From BS750m-G62 sp964577175 (lineage in GTDB: Bacteria > Planctomycetota > Phycisphaerae > FEN-1346): DNA of 26,479 nt. The notes beneath the pieces were generated by a model. The model was not told the DNA's origin and ran no database searches. It saw only the letters and a program-made list of their open reading frames with translations. Each line of letters begins with the position of its first letter. The stretch's first letter is position 1. Below are positions 15,955 through 24,423 of the stretch, one piece after another. The translations under genes and the position numbers were made by a program. The stretch lies in the NCBI GenBank assembly GCA_964577175.1, contig CAZNYC010000051.1, forward strand, positions 1-26,479, written 5' to 3'.

Positions 15955-18900
15955 TTACCCAGAGTAGACCTCTTCTGTGGCCGAGACGGTCTCGGCATCG
16001 CGGTCGGCCCGCATCTCGATCCGCTCCAGCACCCGGCGGTACTCGATGGGCATGACCTTGACGAACAGGGCCGACCGCGCCTGCCAGTCGTCCAGGATGG
16101 CCCGGGCCACCGGGCTGCCGGTGACCTCGGCGTGGCGCTCGATGAGCGCCCGCAGGCGCGTGCGGTCCTGGTCGGTCCAGACGCTCTCCAGGTCGACCAT
16201 GTCGAGGTTGCAGCGGGTGCCGAACTGCTCGGACTCGTCGTAGACGTACGCGATGCCGCCGCTCATCCCCGCCGCAAAATTGTATCCCGTGGGGCCGAGC
16301 ACGACCACCACGCCGCCCGTCATGTACTCGCAGCCGTGGTCGCCGACGCCCTCGACAACGGCGGTGGCGCCGGAGTTGCGGACGGCGAACCGCTCGCCCG
16401 CCAGGCCGCCCGCGTACACCTCGCCGCCCGTCGCCCCGTACAGGACGACGTTGCCGACGATGACGTCCTCGTGCGGCTGGAGGCGGGCGCCGGGGGGCGT
16501 CTTCAGGATGATCCGCCCGCCGCTCATCCCCTTGGCCAGGTAATCGTTCGCGTCGCCCGTCACGGTGATGGAGACGCCGGGGGCGAGGAACGCGCCGAGG
16601 CTCTGGCCCGCGCTGCCCGCGAGGTCGAGGCGGATCGTATCCTCCGCGAGGCCGTCCGGCCCGTGCCGCCGGACGATCTCGCCCGACAGCATCGCCCCCA
16701 CCGCCCGGTGGACGTTGCGGACGGGCATCTCCAGGTGCACCGGCTCGCGGTCCTCGATCGCCGCGCGGCACTTCTCGATGAGGGCGGCGTCGAACCGCTC
16801 GGCGGACTCGTCCGCGACTGCGCGGTGGTTCTCCGCAACCACCGCGCCCGTGCCGGCCGGCGCGCGGCGGGTCCCCCCCGGCTCCGCTCGGGACAGGCTC
16901 CGACCCGGCGCCCCATCCCCTGCCGCGCCGGGGCGCGTGCACCGGCGGTCGGTCCGTTCGTCCGGTTCGACGAAAGAGAGAATGCCCGAGAGGTTCAGCC
17001 CGCGAGCCTTGAAGTGCTCGACGGCCGGCGCGACGTCCAGCCGGTCGGCCCGGCCGACCATCTCATCCACGGTCCGGAAGCCGAGACTCGCCATGACTTC
17101 CCGCAGGTCCTCGGCGATGAACCGCATGAACCGGACGAGGTGCTCGGGCTTGCCCTGGAACCGCTCGCGCAGCCGCGGGTCCTGGGTGGCCACCCCGACC
17201 GGACAGGTGTTCATATGGCATTTCCGCGCCATGACGCAGCCCATGCAGACGAGGGCGACGGTGCCGAAGCCGAACTCCTCGGCCCCGAGGAGGGCGGCGA
17301 CGGCCAGGTCGCGCCCGGTGCGCAGTTGCCCGTCGGTCTGCACCCGGATGCGGTCGCGCAGGCGGTTGGCGACGAGCGTCTGCTGCGTCTCCGCCAGGCC
17401 CAGTTCCCACGGCAGGCCGGCGTGCTTGATGGAGGTGAGCGGGCTCGCCCCCGTCCCGCCGTCGTGGCCGGAGATGAGGACCATGTCGGCCTTGCCCTTG
17501 GCCACGCCCGCCGCCACCGTGCCGACGCCGACCTCGGAGACGAGTTTCACGGAGACGCGCGCCTCGGGATTGACGGTCTTCAAATCATAGATGAGTTGGG
17601 CAAGGTCTTCGATGGAGTAGATGTCGTGGTGCGGCGGGGGCGAAATGAGCGTCACGCCCGGCGTCGTGTGCCGCACGCGCGCGATCTCCGGGCTGACCTT
17701 GTGACCGGGCAACTGGCCGCCCTCGCCGGGCTTGGCGCCCTGGGCCATCTTGATCTGGAGTTCGTCGGCATTGACGCAGTACTCGGTGGTGACGCCGAAG
17801 CGGCCGCTGGCGATCTGCTTGATGGCGGAGCGCCGGCTGTCGCCGCTGGGGAGCGGCGTGTAGCGGTCGGGGTCCTCGCCGCCCTCCCCCGAGTTCGACT
17901 TGCCGCCCAGCCGGTTCATCGCGACGGCGATCGCCTCGTGGCACTCCTTCGAGATCGAGCCGAACGACATCGCCGCCGTCACGAACCGCGTCACGATGGC
18001 CTCGACCGGTTCCACCTCGTCCAGGGGCACCGGCTCGGCGTCCCGGAAGCGGAACAGGCTCCGCAGGGTGACGCGCCCCGCCGACTGGTCGTTGATGCAC
18101 CGGGCGTACGCCTTGTAGGCGCCGTAGTCGTCCGTGCGGACGGCGTGCTGGAGGTGCTGGACGGCCTCGGGCGTCCACAGGTGCCGCGCGCCGCCCGCCC
18201 GGACGTGGTAATCGCCGCCCACGTCGAGCAGCCGGCCGCGCGGCGCGTCCGGCCCGAAGCCGCGCGCGTGCCGCCGCACCGCCTCGCGGGCGATGCCCTC
18301 CAGGCCCACGCCGCCGATGCGCGAGGCCGTCCCCGTGAAGTACGCCTCCACCACCGCCGGGGCCAGGCCGACGGCCTCGAAGATCTGGGCCCCGAAGTAG
18401 GAGCGGATCGTCGAAATGCCCATCCGGCTGAAGGTCTTCAAGAGGCCCTTCTTCAGGGCGGTGATGTAGTTATCGATGGCCGTCTCGGGCAACAGGGGCT
18501 GCTCCAGGCGTCCCTCTTCGGCCATCGCGACGACCGTGGCCATGGCGACGTGCGGGCACACGCCGCTCGCCCCGTAGCCGACCAGCAGCGCCAGGTGCAT
18601 GACCTCGCGGGCCTCGCCGGTCTCGACGAGGATGGAGGCCCGGCTCCGCAGCCCGGCGCGGATGAGGTGATGGTGGAGGCCGGCGGTGGCCAGGAGCGCC
18701 GGGATGGCCGCCCGCTCAGTCCCCGCGCCGCCGTCGGTCAGGATGAGGAGGGTGGCACCGTCGGCGATGGCGTCCTCGGCCCGGGCGAAGACGTCCGCGA
18801 GGGCCCGTTCCAGCGCCGCCCCGTCGCCGTCGGCGGGCAGCAGGATATCCAGGTCGCGCGCCACGATGTCCGGGTGCCGCGACCCGCGCAGGCGGGCCAT

Positions 18901-20652
18901 GTCCTCCGGCGTCAGGATCGGGTGATGCAGTTTGAGGCGGCGGCAGTGTTCGGGCGTCTCGTCCAGCAGGTTTCGCTGGGGCCCCGCGAAGTTCATCAGA
19001 CTCATCACCAACTGTTCGCGGAGCGGGTCGATGGGCGGGTTCGTCACCTGGGCGAACAACTGCTTGAAGTACGCGAAGAGCGACTCGTCGCGGTTCGAGA
19101 GGACGGCCAGGGCGGCGTCGTTGCCCATCGAGCCGATCGCCTCCTGCCCGCGGGAGGCCATCGGGCCCACCACCATCCGCAATTCCTCCTCGGTGTACCC
19201 GAACGCCCGCTGACGGGCGCGGAGGACCTCCGGGTCCTCGGGCGGCAACTCGGCCGGGCCCAGCAGGCCGCGCAACTCCACCCGCGAGTCCTTGACCCAT
19301 CGCCGGTACGGACGCTGCCGCGAGATCTTGCCCTTGATCTCCGAATCCGGCACGATCCGCTTCTGCTCGAGGTCCACGAGCAGCATGCGGCCCGGCTGAA
19401 GGCGGCCCAGGCGCAGGATGCGCCCGGGCTCGAACTCCAGCACGCCCGTCTCGGAGGCCAGCACCACGTACCCGTCGCGCGTGACGGTGTATCGGCACGG
19501 CCGCAGACCGTTGCGGTCGAGCGTGGCGCCGATGTACCGCCCGTCGGAGAACACCAGGGCGGCCGGCCCGTCCCACGGTTCCATGACGGCGGCGTGGTAC
19601 TCGTAGAACGCGCGCTTGTCGGCCCCCATGGCGAAGGCGTCGCCCCAGGCCTCGGGCACCATCATCATGGCGGCATGGGGGAGGCTGCGGCCGTCGCGGA
19701 CGAGCAGTTCGAGCACGTTATCGAAGATGGCCGAGTCGCTTCCGCCCTCGATGACGGCGGGCAGAATCTTCACGAGGTCCGTGCCGAACGCCTCGCTCTC
19801 CAGGTCCGCCTCGCGCGCGCGCATGTGGCTGATGTTGCCGCGAAGGGCGTTGATCTCCCCGTTGTGCGCCAGCATCCGAAAGGGCTGGGCCAGGCGCCAC
19901 GTGGGCAGCGTGTTCGTGGAGTACCGCTGATGGACCACGGCGAACGGGGCGGCGAAGTCGGGGGCCAGCAGGTCCGGGTAGAATGGCTCCAGCTGCGTGC
20001 CGGTCAGCATCCCCTTGTACACGACGGTGCGGGCGGAGAGGCTCGCCACGTAGAACTGGCTCGCATCGACATTGTCTAAGGCGGCGATCTCTTTCTCGAC
20101 GACGCGGCGGACGACGTACAGGCGGCGCTCCAGGTCGCCCACGCCCACCCCGCGGTGCGCGACGAAGACCTGGTGGACGGCGGGCTGCGTGGTGCGGGCG
20201 AGGTCGCCCAGATGGTCGCCGACGGTGGGCACGTCGCGCCCGCCGATGACGCGGAGACCCTCGTCGTCGACCGCGCGGTCGAAGACCGCCAGGCACCGCT
20301 GGCGCAGGTCGGCGTCGGTGGGCAGGAACAGCATGCCGACGGCGTACTCGCCCGGCTCAGGCAGGGAAAAGCCCTCGTCCTCGGCGACCTTGGCGAAGAA
20401 GGCGTGCGGCAAACCGAGGAGCAGACCGGCGCCGTCGCCGGTGGCGGCGTCGCCGCCGCGCGCGCCGCGGTGTTCCAGGTTCACGAGGACCTGCACCGCA
20501 TCGCGCACCAGCGCGTGGTCCGCCTGCCCGTCCAGACGGGCGACGAACCCCACGCCGCAGGCGTCCCGCTCCTGGGCGGGATCATACAGGCCGTGGGCCG
20601 GCACGAATCCGGCAGCGTTGGATCGTGGCGTGTCTTGCGTGGCGCGGAACAT
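15955..20652 (-). CDS. gltB: Glutamate synthase large (alpha) subunit
   Basis: GltB releases ammonia from glutamine, channels it to 2-oxoglutarate and forms glutamate on FMN with electrons from GltD. The protein is 1565 aa. The Ntn glutaminase nucleophile is C32 in ACGVGFVA, so a 31-residue propeptide is expected. The central and FMN-binding synthase domains have MSFGSISKECHEAIA, GGKSNSGEGGEDP and SGHDGGTGASPLTS. The [3Fe-4S] cysteines are C1139, C1145 and C1150. The C-terminal beta-helix has repeated GG-x-G motifs (YAGGLAGERFAV, GVGDHGCEYMTGG). The ATG at 20652 has GGAGG 8 bases upstream. A basic, low-complexity stretch near residues 1236-1280 looks like two dispersed repeats translated in frame. 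Long open frames on the opposite strand are composition shadows. Confidence 0.97.
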   Translation of the reverse strand: MFRATQDTPRSNAAGFVPAHGLYDPAQERDACGVGFVARLDGQADHALVRDAVQVLVNLEHRGARGGDAATGDGAGLLLGLPHAFFAKVAEDEGFSLPEPGEYAVGMLFLPTDADLRQRCLAVFDRAVDDEGLRVIGGRDVPTVGDHLGDLARTTQPAVHQVFVAHRGVGVGDLERRLYVVRRVVEKEIAALDNVDASQFYVASLSARTVVYKGMLTGTQLEPFYPDLLAPDFAAPFAVVHQRYSTNTLPTWRLAQPFRMLAHNGEINALRGNISHMRAREADLESEAFGTDLVKILPAVIEGGSDSAIFDNVLELLVRDGRSLPHAAMMMVPEAWGDAFAMGADKRAFYEYHAAVMEPWDGPAALVFSDGRYIGATLDRNGLRPCRYTVTRDGYVVLASETGVLEFEPGRILRLGRLQPGRMLLVDLEQKRIVPDSEIKGKISRQRPYRRWVKDSRVELRGLLGPAELPPEDPEVLRARQRAFGYTEEELRMVVGPMASRGQEAIGSMGNDAALAVLSNRDESLFAYFKQLFAQVTNPPIDPLREQLVMSLMNFAGPQRNLLDETPEHCRRLKLHHPILTPEDMARLRGSRHPDIVARDLDILLPADGDGAALERALADVFARAEDAIADGATLLILTDGGAGTERAAIPALLATAGLHHHLIRAGLRSRASILVETGEAREVMHLALLVGYGASGVCPHVAMATVVAMAEEGRLEQPLLPETAIDNYITALKKGLLKTFSRMGISTIRSYFGAQIFEAVGLAPAVVEAYFTGTASRIGGVGLEGIAREAVRRHARGFGPDAPRGRLLDVGGDYHVRAGGARHLWTPEAVQHLQHAVRTDDYGAYKAYARCINDQSAGRVTLRSLFRFRDAEPVPLDEVEPVEAIVTRFVTAAMSFGSISKECHEAIAVAMNRLGGKSNSGEGGEDPDRYTPLPSGDSRRSAIKQIASGRFGVTTEYCVNADELQIKMAQGAKPGEGGQLPGHKVSPEIARVRHTTPGVTLISPPPHHDIYSIEDLAQLIYDLKTVNPEARVSVKLVSEVGVGTVAAGVAKGKADMVLISGHDGGTGASPLTSIKHAGLPWELGLAETQQTLVANRLRDRIRVQTDGQLRTGRDLAVAALLGAEEFGFGTVALVCMGCVMARKCHMNTCPVGVATQDPRLRERFQGKPEHLVRFMRFIAEDLREVMASLGFRTVDEMVGRADRLDVAPAVEHFKARGLNLSGILSFVEPDERTDRRCTRPGAAGDGAPGRSLSRAEPGGTRRAPAGTGAVVAENHRAVADESAERFDAALIEKCRAAIEDREPVHLEMPVRNVHRAVGAMLSGEIVRRHGPDGLAEDTIRLDLAGSAGQSLGAFLAPGVSITVTGDANDYLAKGMSGGRIILKTPPGARLQPHEDVIVGNVVLYGATGGEVYAGGLAGERFAVRNSGATAVVEGVGDHGCEYMTGGVVVVLGPTGYNFAAGMSGGIAYVYDESEQFGTRCNLDMVDLESVWTDQDRTRLRALIERHAEVTGSPVARAILDDWQARSALFVKVMPIEYRRVLERIEMRADRDAETVSATEEVYSG
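16820..16903. repeat. Dispersed repeats inside gltB
   Basis: A perfect 11-bp-stem hairpin (16820-16847; arms GCGCGGTGGTT / AACCACCGCGC, loop CTCCGC) is followed by a second motif around 16878-16903 (GGCTCCGCTCGGGACAGGCT), a kind often seen as intergenic repeat. Both are read through in the GltB frame. The hairpin has the same loop and layout as hairpin 1 at 6870-6895. Confidence 0.6.
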
Positions 20653-20716
20653 CGATACGGCCTCCGTTCAGGCGATTCGCGTACGTGCGGCCGGCGGCCG
20701 CCCACCTCCAGAAAAC

Positions 20717-20826
20717 AACAATGATGAACAGGGAATGATGAACGATGAACGCCGAACGGACGGCATTGCAACATGCTGTTTCTTTCCCTTCATCCTTCAT
20801 CATTCATCATTCCTTGTTCATGCTTG
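20717..20826. repeat. TTCATCATTC-type inverted repeat upstream of gltB
   Basis: Left arm 20717-20750 (AACAATGATGAAC, GGAATGATGAAC) and right arm 20789-20826 (TTCATCATTC, ATTCCTTGTTCATG) are imperfect inverted copies separated by 38 bases. They match the arms in the gltB-gltD gap. The rest of the 290-base glnA-gltB gap holds the glnA terminator; no clear gltB promoter was seen. Confidence 0.7.
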
Positions 20827-20842
20827 CTTTTTGGCCGTTGGG

Positions 20843-20879
20843 AAAAACCGGGGGGCGCCCCCCAATGGAGCGCCCCCCT
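20843..20879 (-). terminator. Rho-independent terminator after glnA
   Basis: On the minus strand a perfect 9-bp stem GGGGGGCGC / GCGCCCCCC (20870-20878 with 20850-20858) with an 11-base loop is followed after two bases by TTTTT (20847-20843). It lies 64 bases past the glnA stop in the right orientation. Confidence 0.8.
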
Positions 20880-20886
20880 GGCCACG

Positions 20887-20908
20887 CAAGAGGGACACGA
20901 CCCTCTTG
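20887..20908 (-). other. Second hairpin between glnA stop and its terminator
   Basis: A perfect 8-bp stem CAAGAGGG / CCCTCTTG with a 6-base loop lies just upstream of the terminator. It may help protect the glnA 3' end or assist termination; this is inference. Confidence 0.5.
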
Positions 20909-20942
20909 ACTCCCTCGGCGCCGCCGGGGCGGCACGGCGCGG

Positions 20943-22355
20943 CTAACTGTCGTAGTACAGGTGGAACTCGTACGGGTGCGGCCGAAGGGCCATCTCGGCC
21001 AGTTCGTTGCCGCGTTTCCACTCGATCCAGCCGGCCACCAGGTCATCGGTGAAGACGTCGCCGGCGAGGAGGAACGCGTGGTCGGCCTCCAGGGCGTCGA
21101 TTGCCTCCTCCAGGTCGGCCGGCGTCTTGGGATACGCCGCCAGTTCCTCGGCGGTCATCTCGTAGATGTCGCGGTCGAGCGGTTCGCCGGGATCGATCTC
21201 GTTCTGGATGCCGTCGATGGCCGCCATCAGCATGGCGGTCCACGCCAGGTACCCGTTGGCGGTCGGGTCCGGGCACCGGAACTCGAGGCGCTTCGCCTTC
21301 GGGTTGTCCGAGTACATCGGGATGCGGACGCCCGCCGACCGGTTCCGGGCGCTCATCACGAGGTTCACCGGCGCCTCGAACCCCGGTACGAGCCGGCGGT
21401 ACGAATTGGTGGTCGGGGCGGCGAACGCCAGGACCGCCGGGGCGTGCGCGAGGACCCCGCCGATGGCGTGCAGCGCCATCTCCGACAGGCCCGCGTACCC
21501 GTCGCCCGCGAAGAGCGGCTTGCCGTCCTTCCACAGCGACAGGTGCGAGTGCATGCCCGACCCGTTGTCCTCGAACACCGGCTTCGGCATGAACGTGACG
21601 GTCTTGCCGGCCCGCCGGGCCACGTTCTTGATGATGTATTTATACCACATGAACTGGTCGGCCATCTTGACGAGCGGCTCGTACTTCATGTCGATCTCGC
21701 TCTGGCCGGCGGTCGCCACCTCGTGATGATGGGCCTCGATCACGATGCCCAGGCTGCGCAGGACGTACACCATCTCGCCGCGCAGGTCGTGGTACGTATC
21801 CGTCGGGCTGACGGGGAAGTACCCCCCCTTGAAGCCCGGCTTGTACCCGAGGTTCGGTTCCTCGAAGCGGGCGGTGTTCCACGCCCCCTCCACCGAGTCG
21901 ATGGCGTACATGCCCGTGTGCTGGTTCTGATGGTACCGGACCTCGTCGAAGATGAAGAACTCCGGCTCGGGCCCGATGAAGCACGTGTCGGCGATCCCGG
22001 TCTCCTTGAGGTACTCGGCGCCCTTGCGGGCCACGTGCCGCGGGTCGCGGCTGTAGTCCTCATGCGTGATCGGGTCGACGATGTTCGCCAGGACCGAGAC
22101 CGTGGGCTCGGCGAAGAACGGGTCGATCGCCGCCGTCGCCGGGTCCGGGATGGCGAGCATGTCCGAGACGTGGATGCCCTGCCATCCGCGGATGCTGGAG
22201 CCGTCGAAGCCCACGCCCTCCTCGAACCTGTCCTCGTCCCACGTGTCGACGGGGAACGAGCAGTGCTGCCACGTGCCCAGCAGGTCGGTGAACTTCAGGT
22301 CCACCATCTGGGCGTTGTGCTTCTTGGCGAATGCGAAAAACTCTTCCGGGGTCAT
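20943..22355 (-). CDS. glnA: Glutamine synthetase type I
   Basis: GlnA makes glutamine from glutamate, ammonia and ATP, as a cytoplasmic dodecamer. The protein is 470 aa, typical of GSI (E. coli 469). It has DLKFTDLLGTWQH, VGFDGSSIRGWQ, the metal-site segment GPEPEFFIFD, the ATP-site NGSGMHSHLSLW, and the substrate/arginine region VNLVMSARNRSAGVRIP. Y398 in DRDIYEMT aligns with the adenylylated Tyr397 of E. coli GSI-beta, so covalent control is possible. The start ATG has AAGGAG about 6 bases upstream. It has its own sigma54-type promoter about 50 bases upstream and an intrinsic terminator downstream, so it looks like a separate nitrogen-regulated unit between glnK and gltB. Confidence 0.97.
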   Translation of the reverse strand: MTPEEFFAFAKKHNAQMVDLKFTDLLGTWQHCSFPVDTWDEDRFEEGVGFDGSSIRGWQGIHVSDMLAIPDPATAAIDPFFAEPTVSVLANIVDPITHEDYSRDPRHVARKGAEYLKETGIADTCFIGPEPEFFIFDEVRYHQNQHTGMYAIDSVEGAWNTARFEEPNLGYKPGFKGGYFPVSPTDTYHDLRGEMVYVLRSLGIVIEAHHHEVATAGQSEIDMKYEPLVKMADQFMWYKYIIKNVARRAGKTVTFMPKPVFEDNGSGMHSHLSLWKDGKPLFAGDGYAGLSEMALHAIGGVLAHAPAVLAFAAPTTNSYRRLVPGFEAPVNLVMSARNRSAGVRIPMYSDNPKAKRLEFRCPDPTANGYLAWTAMLMAAIDGIQNEIDPGEPLDRDIYEMTAEELAAYPKTPADLEEAIDALEADHAFLLAGDVFTDDLVAGWIEWKRGNELAEMALRPHPYEFHLYYDS

Positions 22356-22405
22356 GTCCCACTCCTTCTGTTGCCCTGTTCTCTTGCGTGCCCGCCTGAC
22401 ATAGA

Positions 22406-22421
22406 AGCAAGGGCCATGCCA
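22406..22421 (-). promoter_or_regulatory. Sigma54 promoter of glnA
   Basis: On the minus strand TGGCATGGCCCTTGCT matches the -24/-12 consensus TGGCACG-N4-TTGC with one change (C to T), and GG and GC are at the correct spacing. The predicted transcript starts near 22396, giving a ~40-base leader before the glnA ATG. This fits nitrogen-responsive control by a sigma54 activator. Confidence 0.82.
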
Positions 22422-22499
22422 ATTGCGTTGTGTAGGCGTAAACCCTTGTCAACGCAGGACTTAAAACGATTATGCCCGATACGGCCCTTGGCCCGGAAC

Positions 22500-22543
22500 G
22501 CTACATTTGCGTAGGACCGAGCCAAAAACCCACGTTGTTGTAG
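22500..22543 (-). promoter_or_regulatory. Candidate activator sites upstream of glnA
   Basis: Two copies of a CTAC-N5-YGTR motif read on the minus strand: CTACGCAAATGTAGC (22514-22500) and CTACAACAACGTGGG (22543-22529). They are 29 bp apart, about 110 and 140 bases upstream of the predicted start. The same motif recurs upstream of the porin gene. Confidence 0.55.
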
Positions 22544-22559
22544 GAATTCGGCGTCCGCC

Positions 22560-22901
22560 CTACCCGATCGCATCGTGTCCCGTCTCCCCCGTCCGGATGC
22601 GAATGCACTGGGCGAGGTCCAGGATGAAGATCTTGCCGTCCCCGATCCGCCCCGTCCGCGCCCCCTTGATGATGGCGTCGACGGTGCGTTTCAGGAAATC
22701 CTCGTTGATCGCGATCTCCAGGCGGACCTTTTTCAGGAGGTTCACCTCGATCTCCACGCCCCGGTACGATTCGCTGTAGCCCTTCTGCTGCCCGCAGCCG
22801 AGCGCGTTGGTGACGGAGACCTTGTACACCTCCGCCTCGTAAAGCGCCTGCTTGACGTCGTTCAGGCGTTCCGGCTGGATGTAAGCGATGACCAGTTTCA
22901 T
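22560..22901 (-). CDS. glnK: PII signal protein (GlnK/GlnB type) lacking Tyr51
   Basis: PII is a trimeric cytoplasmic sensor of 2-oxoglutarate and ATP/ADP that binds and gates the Amt channel. The protein is 113 aa, standard. It begins MKLVIAYIQPERLNDVKQAL, has the T-loop GCGQQKGYSESYRGVEIEVN and the C-terminal signature TGRIGDGKIFILDL with IRIRTGE. In the T-loop, position 51 (uridylylated Tyr in E. coli) is Ile in RGVEIEV, while Y46 is kept; B. subtilis GlnK has a similar RGVKIE. Regulation by ligand binding rather than UMP transfer is therefore likely. It lies 125 bases downstream of amt in the same direction, the classic amt-PII pairing; no separate sigma54 site was seen in that gap. Naming glnK rather than glnB rests on this neighbour. 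Confidence 0.95.
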   Translation of the reverse strand: MKLVIAYIQPERLNDVKQALYEAEVYKVSVTNALGCGQQKGYSESYRGVEIEVNLLKKVRLEIAINEDFLKRTVDAIIKGARTGRIGDGKIFILDLAQCIRIRTGETGHDAIG

Positions 22902-23026
22902 CGTGTTCCGTCCTTTCGTTCAGATCATCCGTCCCCGGCAAAGCGGCACTTCCGGGCGCGGTGGGCCGGTCCGTACGGAGGCGGATACCGCGACCCACCG
23001 CCCGCAACTCTCGTGCAGTGACGCCG

Positions 23027-24370
23027 TCACGTCGTCGTCCAGACCTGGAAGCCGCCGTACGCCTCCATACCGTGTTCGCCGATGTCAAGGCCCCGGAGTT
23101 CCTCGTCGCGGCTCACCCGCAGGCCGACGGTCTTCTTGATGACGACGAAGACGACGGTCATGGAGGCCACGGCGAAGAGGCTGACGGCGACGGCTCCCAT
23201 CGCCTGGACGCCCAACTGACTCCATCCGCCGCCCTCGAAGAGGCCGTCGCGCGCCAGGCCCAGGGCCTTCTGCCCCCAGAGACCGACCGCGAGCGTCCCC
23301 CAGATGCCGTTCATGCCGTGCACCGGCACCGCGCCGACGGGGTCGTCCACGCCGATGCGGTCGAGCAGCCGGACGCCCACCACGACGATGACGCCGCCCA
23401 CCGCCCCGATCGCCAGCGACGCCGGCACCGACACGAACGCGCACGGCGCCGTGATCGCCACCAGCCCCGCCAGGGCGCCGTTCATCGTCATCGACGGGTC
23501 CGGCTTGCCGTACAGCACCCAGGCGACCACCATCGCCGCGATCGCGCCGGCGGCGGCGGCGAGGTTGGTGTTGGCGGCCACGAGGGCGGCCTGGTTCACC
23601 GTCTCGGACGTGCTGACGCCCAGCGTCGAGCCGGGGTTGAACCCGAACCAGCCGAACCAGAGGAGGAAGACGCCGAGGGCCGCCATCGCGATGTTGTGCC
23701 CCGGAATCGCGTTGGCCCGGCGCGCCTTGCCGTTCGAGATGAACTTCCCGACGCGCGGCCCGAGGACGATCGTGCCGACGAACGCGATCCATCCGCCCGT
23801 GGCGTGCACGACGGTGGAGCCGGCGAAGTCGCCGAAGCCGTAGGCGCTGAGCCACCCCCCGCCCCAGATCCAGTGCCCGATGATCGGGTACACCAGGGCG
23901 CTGACGAAGACCGTGTACATCAGGTAGGCAGGGAACTTCATGCGTTCGGCCATGCCGCCGGCGACGATGGTGGCAGCCGCCCCGCAGAACGCCGCCTGGA
24001 ACAGCCAGAACGCCCAGACGGGCACGCCCGACGGGTTCGGCGCCCCGCTCAGCGCGAAGCCCGACGTCCCGATGAACCCGTTGCCCTCGCCGAACATGAA
24101 CGCGTACCCGACCAGGAAGAACATGACGCTGGCCACGCAGTAATCGAGCCAGTTCTTCATGAGGATATTACACGTGTTCTTGGCGCGGATGAAACCGGCC
24201 TCGACCATGCCGAACCCCGCCTGCATGAAGAAGACCAGGAACGCCGCCAGCAGCACCCAGACGGTGTCGACGGCCGTGGCGAGGGACTCCGTGTCCGGTT
24301 CCGCGGCCGCCAGGGGTCCGGCGGCCAGCACCAGGGCGGCCGCGACGGCGAATCGTATCGTGCGATTCAT
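23027..24370 (-). CDS. amt: Ammonium transporter Amt
   Basis: An inner-membrane ammonium channel of the Amt/MEP/Rh family, 447 aa. It begins with an N-terminal signal-like segment (MNRTIRFAVAAALVLAAG... AAAEPD), as in E. coli AmtB, followed by about 11 membrane spans. It has GFGMVEAGFIRAKNT, the conserved D181 in YGFGDFAGSTVVH, and the pore twin histidines H189 (VVHATGG) and H351 (VPVHGMNG). AIPGHNIAMAALGVFLLWFG and SQLGVQAMG are further family motifs. The start ATG has AAAGGAA 8 bases upstream; the frame remains open far upstream through the porin gene, which is a shadow. It lies 53 bases after the porin gene and upstream of glnK, so the three are probably one sigma54-driven operon. Confidence 0.96.
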   Translation of the reverse strand: MNRTIRFAVAAALVLAAGPLAAAEPDTESLATAVDTVWVLLAAFLVFFMQAGFGMVEAGFIRAKNTCNILMKNWLDYCVASVMFFLVGYAFMFGEGNGFIGTSGFALSGAPNPSGVPVWAFWLFQAAFCGAAATIVAGGMAERMKFPAYLMYTVFVSALVYPIIGHWIWGGGWLSAYGFGDFAGSTVVHATGGWIAFVGTIVLGPRVGKFISNGKARRANAIPGHNIAMAALGVFLLWFGWFGFNPGSTLGVSTSETVNQAALVAANTNLAAAAGAIAAMVVAWVLYGKPDPSMTMNGALAGLVAITAPCAFVSVPASLAIGAVGGVIVVVGVRLLDRIGVDDPVGAVPVHGMNGIWGTLAVGLWGQKALGLARDGLFEGGGWSQLGVQAMGAVAVSLFAVASMTVVFVVIKKTVGLRVSRDEELRGLDIGEHGMEAYGGFQVWTTT

Positions 24371-24423
24371 CTCACTGTTCCTTTCCGTTCCGTATGCAAC
24401 TTCGCGGCCGGGGAGGCCGCCGG

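Noticed and set aside
15805..20079. A 1424-codon open frame on the strand opposite gltB (and similar long frames opposite alaS, the symporter, glnA and amt)
   Set aside because: These mirror real genes; their length comes from high third-position GC, and their translations are low-complexity Arg/Ala/Asp/His-rich with no recognisable family.
20677..20690. CGCGTACGTGCG upstream of gltB, resembling half of the enhancer motif
   Set aside because: Single copy, only ~30 bases from the gltB start, and no sigma54 promoter was found in the gap.
20717..20826. Possible CRISPR array in the TTCATCATTC repeats
   Set aside because: Units are short, degenerate and directly adjoining, with no spacers of constant length and no cas genes.
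22507..22525. A second sigma54-like sequence upstream of glnA (TGGCTCGGTCCTACGCA on the minus strand)
   Set aside because: The GG and GC elements are one base too far apart and the -12 element is poor; the site at 22406-22421 is much better.
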